Part shown: positions 25,335-33,025 of the stretch, in pieces
Numbering within the stretch: position 1 is the first letter of the stretch
How the letters are laid out: the number at the start of each line of letters is the position of its first letter
Source: Flavobacterium sp.
GTDB taxonomy: Bacteria; Bacteroidota; Bacteroidia; Flavobacteriales; Flavobacteriaceae
Assembly: GCF_027533505.1 (NCBI RefSeq)
Contig: NZ_JAPZUB010000030.1
Span: forward strand, 1 to 47,424
Direction: 5' to 3'
DNA: 47,424 nt
Position numbers and translations under genes: made by a program
The notes under the pieces: generated by a model
The model's database searches: none
The model's input: only the letters and a program-made list of their open reading frames with translations
What the model was told of the DNA's origin: nothing

Positions 25335-25511
25335 AGCATTTAGGGTTTAAAAGGTTAAGTTATTAATAGATTGGGATAGTAAAAGTAACTTGTTCTTTTG
25401 AATTGACCAAACATTTTTCCAAAAAAATATCGTTGAAATGCTTTTTTTATCGCTTAAATGCTATTTTTTAATTTTATTGTATATTTTTCTTACAAAAATA
25501 AATCGCGTCAC

Positions 25512-25541
25512 AAAAAAAGGGAGCCGTTTAAACTCCCTTTA
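25512..25541 (-). terminator. Terminator of the second small paralogous gene
   Basis: Read leftward, AAAGGGAG pairs with CTCCCTTT across a 9-base loop and runs into T residues, just past the gene ending at 25545. Confidence 0.85.
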
Positions 25542-25544
25542 GTT

Positions 25545-25742
25545 TTATCCGTTAATACTCCGTATACATTGGCGTAATTCCGGTTTTCCTTCCGTAAATC
25601 GAAGGACCCATTCGGTGAGTTCTTCGAGTTCGTAAGGTAATAAAACCCGAACCGCTTTTTCTAATTCTTTACAAAAAAGGGTCGCATCAAAGCTGACTCG
25701 CTCGAGCACCGATTTTGTAAATTCATAAATAGCTCTTGGCAT
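25545..25742 (-). CDS. Small conserved protein, paralogue 2
   Basis: A 65-residue cytosolic protein (MPRAIYEFTKSVLERVSFDATLFCKELEKAVRVLLPYELEELTEW, then PELRQC), paralogous to 25119-25334. Each copy has its own terminator and a gap of about 200 bp, so each is a separate transcription unit despite the tandem layout. The helix-rich charged body and absent catalytic pattern suggest a binding or regulatory role; function unknown. Confidence 0.8.
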   Translation of the reverse strand: MPRAIYEFTKSVLERVSFDATLFCKELEKAVRVLLPYELEELTEWVLRFTEGKPELRQCIRSING

Positions 25743-25854
25743 AGTCTGACAATTTATGGGTTAGACTTCAGATAGCGTTGGGGTAAGAACGTATACAAAT
25801 CTAGGATTCGTATATCAAATTTATTAATTTTTTGTTAGGATTACCAATTTTAAC

Positions 25855-26517
25855 TTAGTTTTTAAAAGCCCTTAACATTTCCCGTTTTCCGGGGGCGCCT
25901 GGAAGTTTTTCCACAGTAAATCCCGCTTCCAACATGGCTTTTTTGATACTGGTTCGGCAGGCGTAGGTTACGAGAACGCCTCCCTTTCGCATGGCGGTGT
26001 ATACTTTTTGAAACATTGCAGGATTCCATAACTCGGGCTGTACACGAAATCCAAACGCATCAAAATAGACCAAATCGTAGCGCTCGAATTCGTTTAGGTC
26101 TTGAAAAAATTGTTGCCGTTTGGTGAGTGTAAAATGAGCGCTGATTGCCGTGGGTTGGTTCCATGGAAGTTCATGCATCGTATTGAAAATACCTTGATGG
26201 TCTGCTACATCTAATGCTGAAGGATAATTCATTTGCGCCGCTTCCTCTTGTGCTATAGGATACGCCTCGAGTCCCACATAATCAATCGACTGCCCGCGCT
26301 TTTCATGTTCAAGCCACGTAATAAATGCATTGAGACCCGTACCAAAACCCATTTCTAAAACAGCAACGGACTTCCCCTCAAATAGAGAAAGTCCGCTGTG
26401 TATAAATACGTGATACGCTTCTTGTATTGCACCGTGTTTCGAATGGTAGCTCTCCTCCCACTCGGGAATATGGAGAGTGGTCGAACCGTCGGCGGTATGG
26501 ATAATTTGACGTTTCAC
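25855..26517 (-). CDS. mnmD: tRNA 5-methylaminomethyl-2-thiouridine methyltransferase MnmD
   Basis: The start is set at GTG 26517, giving VKRQIIHTADGSTTLHIPEW, the family's usual beginning (220 residues). The frame remains open upstream, but that part lies within the preceding gene's 3' end. The SAM-binding motif is AVLEMGFGTGLNAF and the MnmD core YHSKHGAIQEAYHVFI follows the family. The enzyme methylates the wobble uridine of certain tRNAs. The G of GTG is shared with the TAG stop of the upstream gene, indicating translational coupling. The FAD-dependent MnmC partner domain is absent. Confidence 0.9.
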   Translation of the reverse strand: MKRQIIHTADGSTTLHIPEWEESYHSKHGAIQEAYHVFIHSGLSLFEGKSVAVLEMGFGTGLNAFITWLEHEKRGQSIDYVGLEAYPIAQEEAAQMNYPSALDVADHQGIFNTMHELPWNQPTAISAHFTLTKRQQFFQDLNEFERYDLVYFDAFGFRVQPELWNPAMFQKVYTAMRKGGVLVTYACRTSIKKAMLEAGFTVEKLPGAPGKREMLRAFKN

Positions 26518-26993
26518 TAGGGAATGTACAACTTTTTGATACGCACCAAAGGACCACCGCATTTTTGTTCATGGCATTGCACACAGGCATCGATTCCTGC
26601 ATTAAAATGCGTTTTCGCGTTTTTGGGATCGGCATACAATTGCTTTTGTGCTTCGATATAGGCTTTGGCACGTGCTTTAAAAAAGGCATCGTTTTCGGAG
26701 GGATCAGTCATTTCAGCCGTATGGATTTTCAGGTAATGATCAGGAAAACTCCCTACCGCTTCACCCTTGATAATTCGTTCGCGCAATCGTTTGTTATCCA
26801 CATACATTTGCTCCATCAAAGCGGCCATTTCGGTCATCTGATACATTTCAAAGCCATCCTCATCCGTAACGGTTTTGGGTTTATCACAAGCTTCTTTGGG
26901 AGTTGTTTGCTTTTTTTCAACTTTGGATGTTTCTTTTTGCTGACAGGATAGTAGGGCAATACCAACTAACACGCTGAGTACAATTCGTTTCAT
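26517..26993 (-). CDS. Lipoprotein with one c-type haem motif
   Basis: A 158-residue protein with lipoprotein signal ending LLSC (Cys17), a lysine- and threonine-rich linker, then a mostly helical domain. CVQCH at 137-141 is a canonical haem c attachment site, with KCGGP soon after. It is therefore likely a small membrane-anchored c-type cytochrome or haem sensor. The distal axial ligand cannot be assigned (methionines and His91 are candidates). It lies 1 bp after the DUF4920 gene and overlaps mnmD by 1 bp. Confidence 0.85.
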   Translation of the reverse strand: MKRIVLSVLVGIALLSCQQKETSKVEKKQTTPKEACDKPKTVTDEDGFEMYQMTEMAALMEQMYVDNKRLRERIIKGEAVGSFPDHYLKIHTAEMTDPSENDAFFKARAKAYIEAQKQLYADPKNAKTHFNAGIDACVQCHEQKCGGPLVRIKKLYIP

Positions 26994-26994
26994 A

Positions 26995-27510
26995 CTATTT
27001 TTTCAAATAAACGCCCGTAGCCGTAAACGCATAAGTAATCTCAGGCTTGGTAATTTTTGCGATTTCTTCTTTCGATTTACCACCGTCTTTAGCGTAATGC
27101 TTCAATTCATCGACAGAAACCACATCGACAAAGGCTTTTCCTCGAACAATTGCTTCGGCATTATCGGCATTCAGCGGAACGAAAAAACCATAATCTTGAA
27201 AACGCACAAAGGATTCTTCCGAACCGCCAAGATCCAAACGCATCCAACACCCTTTCTTTTTACAAACAGAATTGATTTTGGACTTAAAAACGACTGTTAA
27301 CGTATCGCCTTTTTTCAAGCCTTTGTATTTTTTCAACATTTGCTTTTCGGTTAACACCTTTTTGATTTCAAATTTTTCACCAAACAATTTGTAATCATTA
27401 GCATTGTATGCCGCAGTAGCTTTTTTGGCTTGCTTTTTTTGCTCTTGGGCTTCAATAGATACGCCTACGATAAGTAAGGCTACGACGAATAAAAATCCTA
27501 TTTTTTTCAT
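26995..27510 (-). CDS. DUF4920 secreted protein
   Basis: A 171-residue protein with a signal peptide (MKKIGFLFVVALLIVGVSIEAQ). The body has a beta-rich DUF4920 pattern, including INSVCKKKGCWMRLDLGG, where cysteines near 83-88 could bind a metal, and FVRFQDYGFFVPL. Its role is not known. It is the first gene of a three-gene operon with a haem lipoprotein and mnmD, so a periplasmic redox or copper link is plausible but unproved. Confidence 0.88.
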   Translation of the reverse strand: MKKIGFLFVVALLIVGVSIEAQEQKKQAKKATAAYNANDYKLFGEKFEIKKVLTEKQMLKKYKGLKKGDTLTVVFKSKINSVCKKKGCWMRLDLGGSEESFVRFQDYGFFVPLNADNAEAIVRGKAFVDVVSVDELKHYAKDGGKSKEEIAKITKPEITYAFTATGVYLKK

Positions 27511-27726
27511 TTTTGAGTATTTAATGGACTACAAAGTTATAATCTTCTCAGTAATGGGCGGTATTTCAACACTTTTTTTTCATCAAATACACTAAAATCA
27601 AACGGTGAATGAAAATGCTTGATGTTTTCATGCAAAAGCCGTCCAACCTACATTTTTTTTTAGTAGTTTAGCCAAAAACCAAAACAACACACCAACTTCT
27701 TTTATCCCAGCATTGATGCGGGCTTT

Positions 27727-28803
27727 ATGATTATAATGGATGCAGCAAACACCCCTGAAATTACCCTTTTGAAGGCGTCAACTTCCAAAATTGATACCAT
27801 AGATTTTGAAAATCTTACCTTTGGCAATGTTTTTACCGACCACATGTTGGTTTGTGACTTTAAAGACGGACAATGGCAGACCCCGGTAATCAAACCCTAT
27901 GCGCCTTTTCTAATTGATCCTTCGGCCAAAGTTTTTCACTACGGACAAGCGATTTTTGAGGGGATGAAAGCCTATCGCGATACCGACGATCAGGTTTGGT
28001 TATTCCGACCCGATCAAAACATGGACCGCTTTAATAAATCGGCTACACGCTTGGCCATGCCTGAAGTTCCTGAATCCCTTTTTATTGGGGGACTCAAACA
28101 ACTGGTTGCCTTAGAAAAAGCATGGGTAAAAGGGGGGAAAGGTAATTCACTTTACATTCGTCCGTTTATGATTGCAATCGGTTCGGGCGTCATTGCACAA
28201 CCTTCCACACAATACCGATTCATGATTATTCTCTCACCCGCAAAATCGTATTATTCGGGCGAAGTGAAAGTGATTATTGCCGAACATTACAGCCGTGCCG
28301 CCAATGGTGGAATCGGTGCTGCTAAAGCCGCAGGAAACTATTCAGCGCAGTTTTACCCCACAAAATTAGCCAATGAACTAGGGTTCCAACAGATTATTTG
28401 GACCGATGATGCAACCCATACCAAATTGGAAGAAGCCGGCACCATGAATGTGTTTTTCCGCATCAATGATACGTTAATCACGGCTCCCACAAGCGAACGA
28501 ATTTTAGACGGTGTTACCCGTAAATCCCTAATTGATATAGCACAAAAGGAGGGAATTGCTGTAGAAGTACGTTCGTTAACAGTAGCCGAACTTGTTCAAG
28601 CCGCGCAAGAGGGCCATTTAAAAGAAATGTTTGGCGCGGGTACGGCCGCAGTGGTGAGTCCGATTAAAGGCTTTCAATACCAAGAGCACTACTACGAACT
28701 CCCTCCGCAAGAGCACCCCATAGCTTTATTCCTTAAAGAAAAACTCACCAACATACAATACAAATTGGAAGACGATCCGTTTGGATGGACGGTTAAAGTA
28801 TAA
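27727..28803 (+). CDS. ilvE: Branched-chain amino acid aminotransferase
   Basis: A 358-residue fold-type IV PLP enzyme. The catalytic lysine is Lys200 in GGIGAAKAAGNYSAQFYP, followed by the E-x-T/G-x-MN pattern LEEAGTMNVFF and the closing region GTAAVVSPIKGF. It transfers the amino group between branched-chain amino acids and 2-oxoglutarate, the last step of valine, leucine and isoleucine synthesis or the first step of their breakdown. The start codon at 27727 or the ATG at 27736 are both possible. It forms a single-gene unit with a strong terminator. Confidence 0.95.
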   Translation: MIIMDAANTPEITLLKASTSKIDTIDFENLTFGNVFTDHMLVCDFKDGQWQTPVIKPYAPFLIDPSAKVFHYGQAIFEGMKAYRDTDDQVWLFRPDQNMDRFNKSATRLAMPEVPESLFIGGLKQLVALEKAWVKGGKGNSLYIRPFMIAIGSGVIAQPSTQYRFMIILSPAKSYYSGEVKVIIAEHYSRAANGGIGAAKAAGNYSAQFYPTKLANELGFQQIIWTDDATHTKLEEAGTMNVFFRINDTLITAPTSERILDGVTRKSLIDIAQKEGIAVEVRSLTVAELVQAAQEGHLKEMFGAGTAAVVSPIKGFQYQEHYYELPPQEHPIALFLKEKLTNIQYKLEDDPFGWTVKV

Positions 28804-28808
28804 AATAG

Positions 28809-28830
28809 GCAGCTTCGGCTGCTTTTTTTT
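28809..28830 (+). terminator. Terminator of ilvE
   Basis: GCAGC/TTCG/GCTGC tetraloop hairpin at 28809-28822 followed by eight T. Confidence 0.95.
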
Positions 28831-28860
28831 ATGGACGGTTATGTGTCTCCTAATCATTTG

Positions 28861-28962
28861 GAAACTTACAATGGTGAAACTTAGAATGGTAAGTTTCTAC
28901 AAGGGTGATTTTACATTTTTCCCTAATTACTATAATGAAAATTACCATGGTATGTTTCTACA
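28861..28962. repeat. Inverted and direct repeats in the gap after ilvE
   Basis: GAAACTTAC (28861-28869) is inverted as GTAAGTTTC (28889-28897). ATGGTAAGTTTCTACA at about 28886-28901 is repeated with one change 61 bp downstream (28947-28962). No gene is present in this gap, so they are either regulatory sites or remnants. Confidence 0.55.
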
Positions 28963-29013
28963 TTTCAAATACTTTTCGTACAAAAACTGCGTTATACCCA
29001 AAATCCAAGGGTT

Positions 29014-29472
29014 ATGCGCACATTTGTATTTATCTTTTCTTTTTTGATTACCCAAGTCGTATTCAGTCAGGCCGATATCCGCGAACCCGGTGACCGAATT
29101 GATATGGTTATGGAATTACTGCATCCGAATACACAACTTGAACTACGATTTGAAATGAATGAAGCTAAAGTCATTGAAAAGAAAATGGTTTTAGTTACAC
29201 AACTGCCTTCAATGAAAATTGATCAAATTGCACTTTCATTTAAAGACAACACTAATATTTTTATAAAATCATTTCTATTTATAAATTCTGCCAAAATCTC
29301 ACATAATTTATTCAAATATGAACTCATAATACCTATTACTTCAGAAATTAAGACTGCCCTATTAAGTAAAGATTTAAATTCAATTTCTTTTGGATTATAT
29401 AGCATCCCCATCACTTACAACACCAAAGAAGACAATTTAAGAGCCTTTATGAATGAATTGAATACCTATTGA
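29014..29472 (+). CDS. Small secreted protein of unknown function
   Basis: A 152-residue protein with a signal peptide (MRTFVFIFSFLITQVVFS, then QADIREPGD). The mature part is mostly beta-like and hydrophobic-polar alternating, with no cysteine and no recognised domain. It is AT-rich in codon use. The next gene starts 31 bp on in the same direction and is a lipoprotein, so these may be one envelope operon. Confidence 0.7.
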   Translation: MRTFVFIFSFLITQVVFSQADIREPGDRIDMVMELLHPNTQLELRFEMNEAKVIEKKMVLVTQLPSMKIDQIALSFKDNTNIFIKSFLFINSAKISHNLFKYELIIPITSEIKTALLSKDLNSISFGLYSIPITYNTKEDNLRAFMNELNTY

Positions 29473-29503
29473 AAAGGGAATTGTTATTTTTACAGCCCAC
29501 TAA

Positions 29504-30142
29504 ATGAATACGCTGTTGAAAAAAATACTTTTACTTGCTACAATCGGTTTGTTGTACAGTTGCCAATCCAAAACTCAGGAGGCCACTTCAACCGCTACCC
29601 ATTCGGTTACAGCTACCGAAACCACTTCAACCCCATTGGCTCCTGAAACATTCAACAAACAGTTGATTGAAGGCGGCTTTTTGAAGTATGCCGAAACTCA
29701 AAAAATAGTCCCCAATAGTGAACTCAATGTGTATGATGAGAATACTAATAAATATGCCTTTGTGGATGCTGAAGCGTTGATCGAATTTGACTTTTCTTTT
29801 TTTAATACACAAATCAAACGCATGTTGGCCAAACGAGATATCCAAATTTCGGTTGCACCAGCTCCCGATGCTGAAAAAAGTCTCGCAGCGCTTATACAAG
29901 GAGAAAAAGTGCCTTTATATACGCCTGCCGAATTGAAAAACGGCACCTATTGGACGACCGGACCCAAAGCATTTTTTAAAAAAATCAATGCCCTTTTACA
30001 AGCAAAAAATTGTCTCGAACAGTTTTATTTACTGTATGAAGGAACTAATGATTTGTCGGTTTTCTTATTAACTCCTTCAGAACAGAAGAGTTTCCAGCAG
30101 ATTTACATAAATGATCCCCGCGAAATTCCACAACTACCTTAA
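29504..30142 (+). CDS. Lipoprotein of unknown function
   Basis: A 212-residue protein with lipoprotein signal ending LLYSC (Cys20), a threonine/serine-rich linker to about residue 48, then a globular part with no family I recognise. A TATTTTTA -7-like sequence at 29485-29492 precedes it. It lies 31 bp after the previous secreted-protein gene. Confidence 0.7.
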   Translation: MNTLLKKILLLATIGLLYSCQSKTQEATSTATHSVTATETTSTPLAPETFNKQLIEGGFLKYAETQKIVPNSELNVYDENTNKYAFVDAEALIEFDFSFFNTQIKRMLAKRDIQISVAPAPDAEKSLAALIQGEKVPLYTPAELKNGTYWTTGPKAFFKKINALLQAKNCLEQFYLLYEGTNDLSVFLLTPSEQKSFQQIYINDPREIPQLP

Positions 30143-30151
30143 TCCTTGCAC

Positions 30152-30745
30152 ATGGAAAATACCACAACACCTCATCCCCTAGCCGATCAATTATGGAAAG
30201 GGGCAGCCGCTTTTTTGAAGCATGAACAAACGCATGACGGAAGTATCGTCGACGGGTTGGATATTTACGGAAAAATATCGGAAGACGAAGATCAATTCAA
30301 TGCCGTTAGTTTGGTATTTATACAAGCAAACGCCGATGAAAACCCAAACAACAAAGGGTTAAAAGATACCTTATTGCATGCGATTACCTCTATAATTGGT
30401 TCTAATTACAAAAAAGAACATCTTCATTTTTTAGAAGAAAAAGCACAAACCGAAAAAACAGATCAAGGCATCCACGCCTTAGATTTTTACCTTCGCTTGG
30501 GGAGTTATCACGAATCGCTTCGACCACAAGTTATTGATTTTGTGGTAAATTATTACACTACTTTTTCTAGTGAACAACTCAATCTAACAGGGTTTTACCT
30601 ATATAATGTTTACCCCAAAACACAAGAGTATTTTTCGCTTTTTCAAACCATTGTCAACTTCCATAAAGGGATTACTCCTGAAAAAAACGAGAATCCGATG
30701 GGCTACCTCGAACCCGAAACTAAACCTTGGTGGAAGTTTTGGTAG
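30152..30745 (+). CDS. Cytosolic protein of unknown function
   Basis: The ATG at 30152 gives 197 residues (MENTTTPHPLADQLWKG). It is helix-rich and lacks any signal peptide or membrane segment. The C-terminal end is MGYLEPETKPWWKFW, a tryptophan-rich tail. It starts 9 bp after the preceding lipoprotein gene, so the pair are likely co-transcribed. No domain recognised. Confidence 0.65.
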   Translation: MENTTTPHPLADQLWKGAAAFLKHEQTHDGSIVDGLDIYGKISEDEDQFNAVSLVFIQANADENPNNKGLKDTLLHAITSIIGSNYKKEHLHFLEEKAQTEKTDQGIHALDFYLRLGSYHESLRPQVIDFVVNYYTTFSSEQLNLTGFYLYNVYPKTQEYFSLFQTIVNFHKGITPEKNENPMGYLEPETKPWWKFW

Positions 30746-30785
30746 ATTATTGTAAATTTAGCATTTGAAAATTAATGCAACGCTT

Positions 30786-31316
30786 ATGAAACGTATCCTT
30801 TTAGTAGTCTCCCTTATCAGTTTTGCCATAGCTTGCCAGCAAAACCAAAAATCGGAAGCCACCGGCAATTTGCCTTTTTTTACTTTCGATCAAGTCATTC
30901 ATTATACGGTGCCCGTTTCTAAAAGCGAACTCGATAGCATTATTGGAAAATCTGAAAAATCCAGAAAAGAATTGGGCTTGTTGCAAATTGTAACGGGGAA
31001 CATTCCGGTTTCTACACAAGATTCATTATTCATTAGCAATATGGATATTCTTGGCTTTGAAAAAGAAATTATCGATCCCAAAAAATATGAGGCGTTAGCG
31101 AATCTATTTTCAAAACGCCAACCTACTCAACCAATACAACCCTCCTGTAAAACGGGTTACACCGACATTTTAGTTTTTCGAAACAAAGGAAAATTCATGG
31201 GATCAGTCAAACTGAATTTTGAATGCCAACGTCATCAAATGGTGGGACAACGCTACAACGATGCCGATTTTGGACACTCGGGGGAATATGAGGCGTTGAA
31301 GAAGTTGTTGGAATAG
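30786..31316 (+). CDS. Lipoprotein of unknown function
   Basis: The start is set at the ATG at 30786 (MKRILLVVSLISFAIACQQ; 176 residues), seven codons inside the open frame. The lipobox ends with Cys17. The mature part contains SCKTGYTDILVFRNKGKFMGSVKLNFECQ with a cysteine pair (possible disulfide) and a closing DFGHSGEYEALKKLL. I do not recognise the family. Its TAG stop (31314-31316) is the first unit of an octamer array. Confidence 0.7.
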   Translation: MKRILLVVSLISFAIACQQNQKSEATGNLPFFTFDQVIHYTVPVSKSELDSIIGKSEKSRKELGLLQIVTGNIPVSTQDSLFISNMDILGFEKEIIDPKKYEALANLFSKRQPTQPIQPSCKTGYTDILVFRNKGKFMGSVKLNFECQRHQMVGQRYNDADFGHSGEYEALKKLLE

Positions 31317-31361
31317 CTATTTAGCCGCTGAGAATCTGAGTAGCTGAGTCACTGAGTTTTC
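31314..31361 (+). repeat. Octamer array, (T/G)AG every 8 bp, six units, starting in the stop codon
   Basis: TAG or GAG lies at 31314, 31322, 31330, 31338, 31346 and 31354, exactly every 8 bp; from 31328 the fuller unit CTGAGNNN recurs. The first unit is the TAG stop codon of the lipoprotein gene. The reverse complement class of array lies at 32970. Confidence 0.85.
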
Positions 31362-31363
31362 CC

Positions 31364-31391
31364 ATTTATAATTTAAAATTCTTCATTTCAA
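31364..31391 (-). repeat. Heptamer array from the stop codon of the class V aminotransferase gene
   Basis: ATT recurs at 31364, 31371, 31378 and 31385 (7-bp period). Read leftward it starts at the TGA stop of the aminotransferase gene (31390-31388). With the octamer array it fills nearly all of the 71-bp convergent gap. Confidence 0.7.
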
Positions 31392-32872
31392 ATAAACCAC
31401 TCCTTTACCATTGCCTTCTCTACCGCAACTGCATTTTTGTGTGTAAAGTCGTTTTTCTTGGGATTGTACACATAATCTGAAGCCCATTCCTGATGATTTG
31501 CCGCCAACTCGATGATGCTTTGGCATACATATTCAATCTCTGCTGAAGTGGTGGTGGGGTGAATCGACATGCGAATCCATCCTGGTTTTTGGGTTAAATC
31601 ACCTTCGTCAATCGAGCAGGTCAAATGATGTGAGGTTTCTTGGTCCACATGCAACAAATAGTGTCCATAAGTACCGGCACAACTACAGCCACCACGGGTT
31701 TGAATTCCGAAACGGTCGTTCAAAATTTTTACACCAAGATTGTAATGTAAATCGTGAATGTAGAACGAAATTACGCCCAAACGATCGCGATGCTGTCCCG
31801 CCAAGAGGGTAAGATTTTCAACAGGCGCTAAATGTTCAAAAATATAATCCACCAATTCATGTTCCCGCTTTAAGATCTTCTCCACGCCCATCGTTTCTTT
31901 TAACTGTATGGCTAAAGCAGTCTTAATGACCTGTAAAAAACCGGGCGTTCCTCCATCTTCACGGTCTTCAATATCATCGATGTATTTGTGTTCCCCCCAC
32001 GGATTGGTCCAACTCACGGTTCCACCTCCCGGGCAATCAGGAACATTATTTTTGTATAAATTTTTATTAAAAATCAACACGCCAGAAGTCCCAGGTCCCC
32101 CTAAAAACTTATGCGGTGAGAAGAAAATCGCATCCAAATACGCTTCGGGATCGGCAGGATGCATATCGATATGAACATACGGCCCCGAACAAGCAAAATC
32201 GACAAAACAAACCCCGTTATTTTGGTGCATGATTTTTGCCACTTCGTGATACGGTGTTCGAATTCCTGTTACATTAGAACACGAGGTGATCGAAGCGATT
32301 TTAAAACTTCGGTCAGCATACTTGGCCACCATTTGTTTGAATTGCTCCAAACAAAACAAACCTTCTTCATTCGCGGGAATAATCACCACATCCGCAATGG
32401 TTTCAATCCATGAGGTTTGGTTGGAATGATGCTCCATGTGCGATACAAAGACTACGGGCTTAACTTCGGTAGGCAAATTGAGATAGTCCTTCAAATTTTC
32501 GGGGACTTTCAATCCTAAAATGCGTTGAAACTTATTGACCACCCCAGTCATTCCCGTACCCGTGTTGATCAACACATCGTTGGGACTCGCATTGACATGG
32601 CGCTTGATGATTTGTTTGGCTTCATGATAAGCCAACGTCATCGCTGTACCCGAAACTGTAGTTTCTGTATGGGTATTGGCTACAAAGGGTCCGAAGGTAT
32701 CCATTAACTTTTCTTCAATCGGACGATACAAACGACCGCTCGCTGTCCAATCGGTATAAATCAATGGTTTTGTTCCATAGGGCGTTTCAAATTCCTGGTC
32801 AATGCCAATAATTCCGTTGCGAAAAGACGCAAAATACGCTTCTAATTCGGTTTTTACAGCCGTGCTAATCAT
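31388..32872 (-). CDS. Class V aminotransferase-like PLP enzyme
   Basis: From the ATG at 32872 the protein is 494 residues. The PLP lysine is Lys255 in FFSPHKFLGGPGTSG, and the cofactor-binding HMEHHSN and FVDFACSGPY segments fit fold-type I class V enzymes (cysteine desulfurase group). A GGCSCAGTYGHYL loop occupies the region where desulfurases carry their catalytic cysteine, but the protein is longer than SufS and lacks a suf context, so the substrate is uncertain. Its 5' side faces a gap with a CTCAG octamer array; its 3' end abuts a heptamer array. Confidence 0.85.
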   Translation of the reverse strand: MISTAVKTELEAYFASFRNGIIGIDQEFETPYGTKPLIYTDWTASGRLYRPIEEKLMDTFGPFVANTHTETTVSGTAMTLAYHEAKQIIKRHVNASPNDVLINTGTGMTGVVNKFQRILGLKVPENLKDYLNLPTEVKPVVFVSHMEHHSNQTSWIETIADVVIIPANEEGLFCLEQFKQMVAKYADRSFKIASITSCSNVTGIRTPYHEVAKIMHQNNGVCFVDFACSGPYVHIDMHPADPEAYLDAIFFSPHKFLGGPGTSGVLIFNKNLYKNNVPDCPGGGTVSWTNPWGEHKYIDDIEDREDGGTPGFLQVIKTALAIQLKETMGVEKILKREHELVDYIFEHLAPVENLTLLAGQHRDRLGVISFYIHDLHYNLGVKILNDRFGIQTRGGCSCAGTYGHYLLHVDQETSHHLTCSIDEGDLTQKPGWIRMSIHPTTTSAEIEYVCQSIIELAANHQEWASDYVYNPKKNDFTHKNAVAVEKAMVKEWFI

Positions 32873-32966
32873 GAGTTTGTTGGTTTGTGGCACAAAGATA
32901 ATTAAAATTAATGTCTGAATTATTCAAAGAAGTTTTGACTATCATTTAATTTTTACACACTCCCAA

Positions 32967-33006
32967 ACGCTCAGCAGCTCAGCAGTTCAGCTTCTCAGAA
33001 GCTCAA
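32967..33006 (-). repeat. Octamer array CTCAGNNN (inverse of CTGAG), five units
   Basis: CTCAG-like cores lie at 32970, 32978, 32986 (TTCAG), 32994 and 33002 (CTCAA), exactly every 8 bp. It is the reverse complement class of the array at 31314, so the class V aminotransferase gene is bracketed by inverted arrays, as the four-helix-bundle gene is. Confidence 0.8.
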
Positions 33007-33013
33007 AAAAACC

Positions 33014-33021
33014 TATCTTTG
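33014..33021 (+). promoter_or_regulatory. -7 element (TAnnTTTG) of the SelO gene
   Basis: TATCTTTG matches the consensus and ends 4 bp before the start codon at 33026. The transcript would be leaderless or nearly so. Confidence 0.6.
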
Positions 33022-33025
33022 CCCC

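Noticed and set aside
26518..26562. Upstream ATG start for MnmD
   Set aside because: It would place 15 residues of non-family sequence inside the upstream gene; the GTG at 26517 gives the usual beginning.
31388..32872. Calling the class V aminotransferase SufS or a cysteine desulfurase
   Set aside because: It is longer than SufS and no suf genes are near; only the fold and PLP site are certain.
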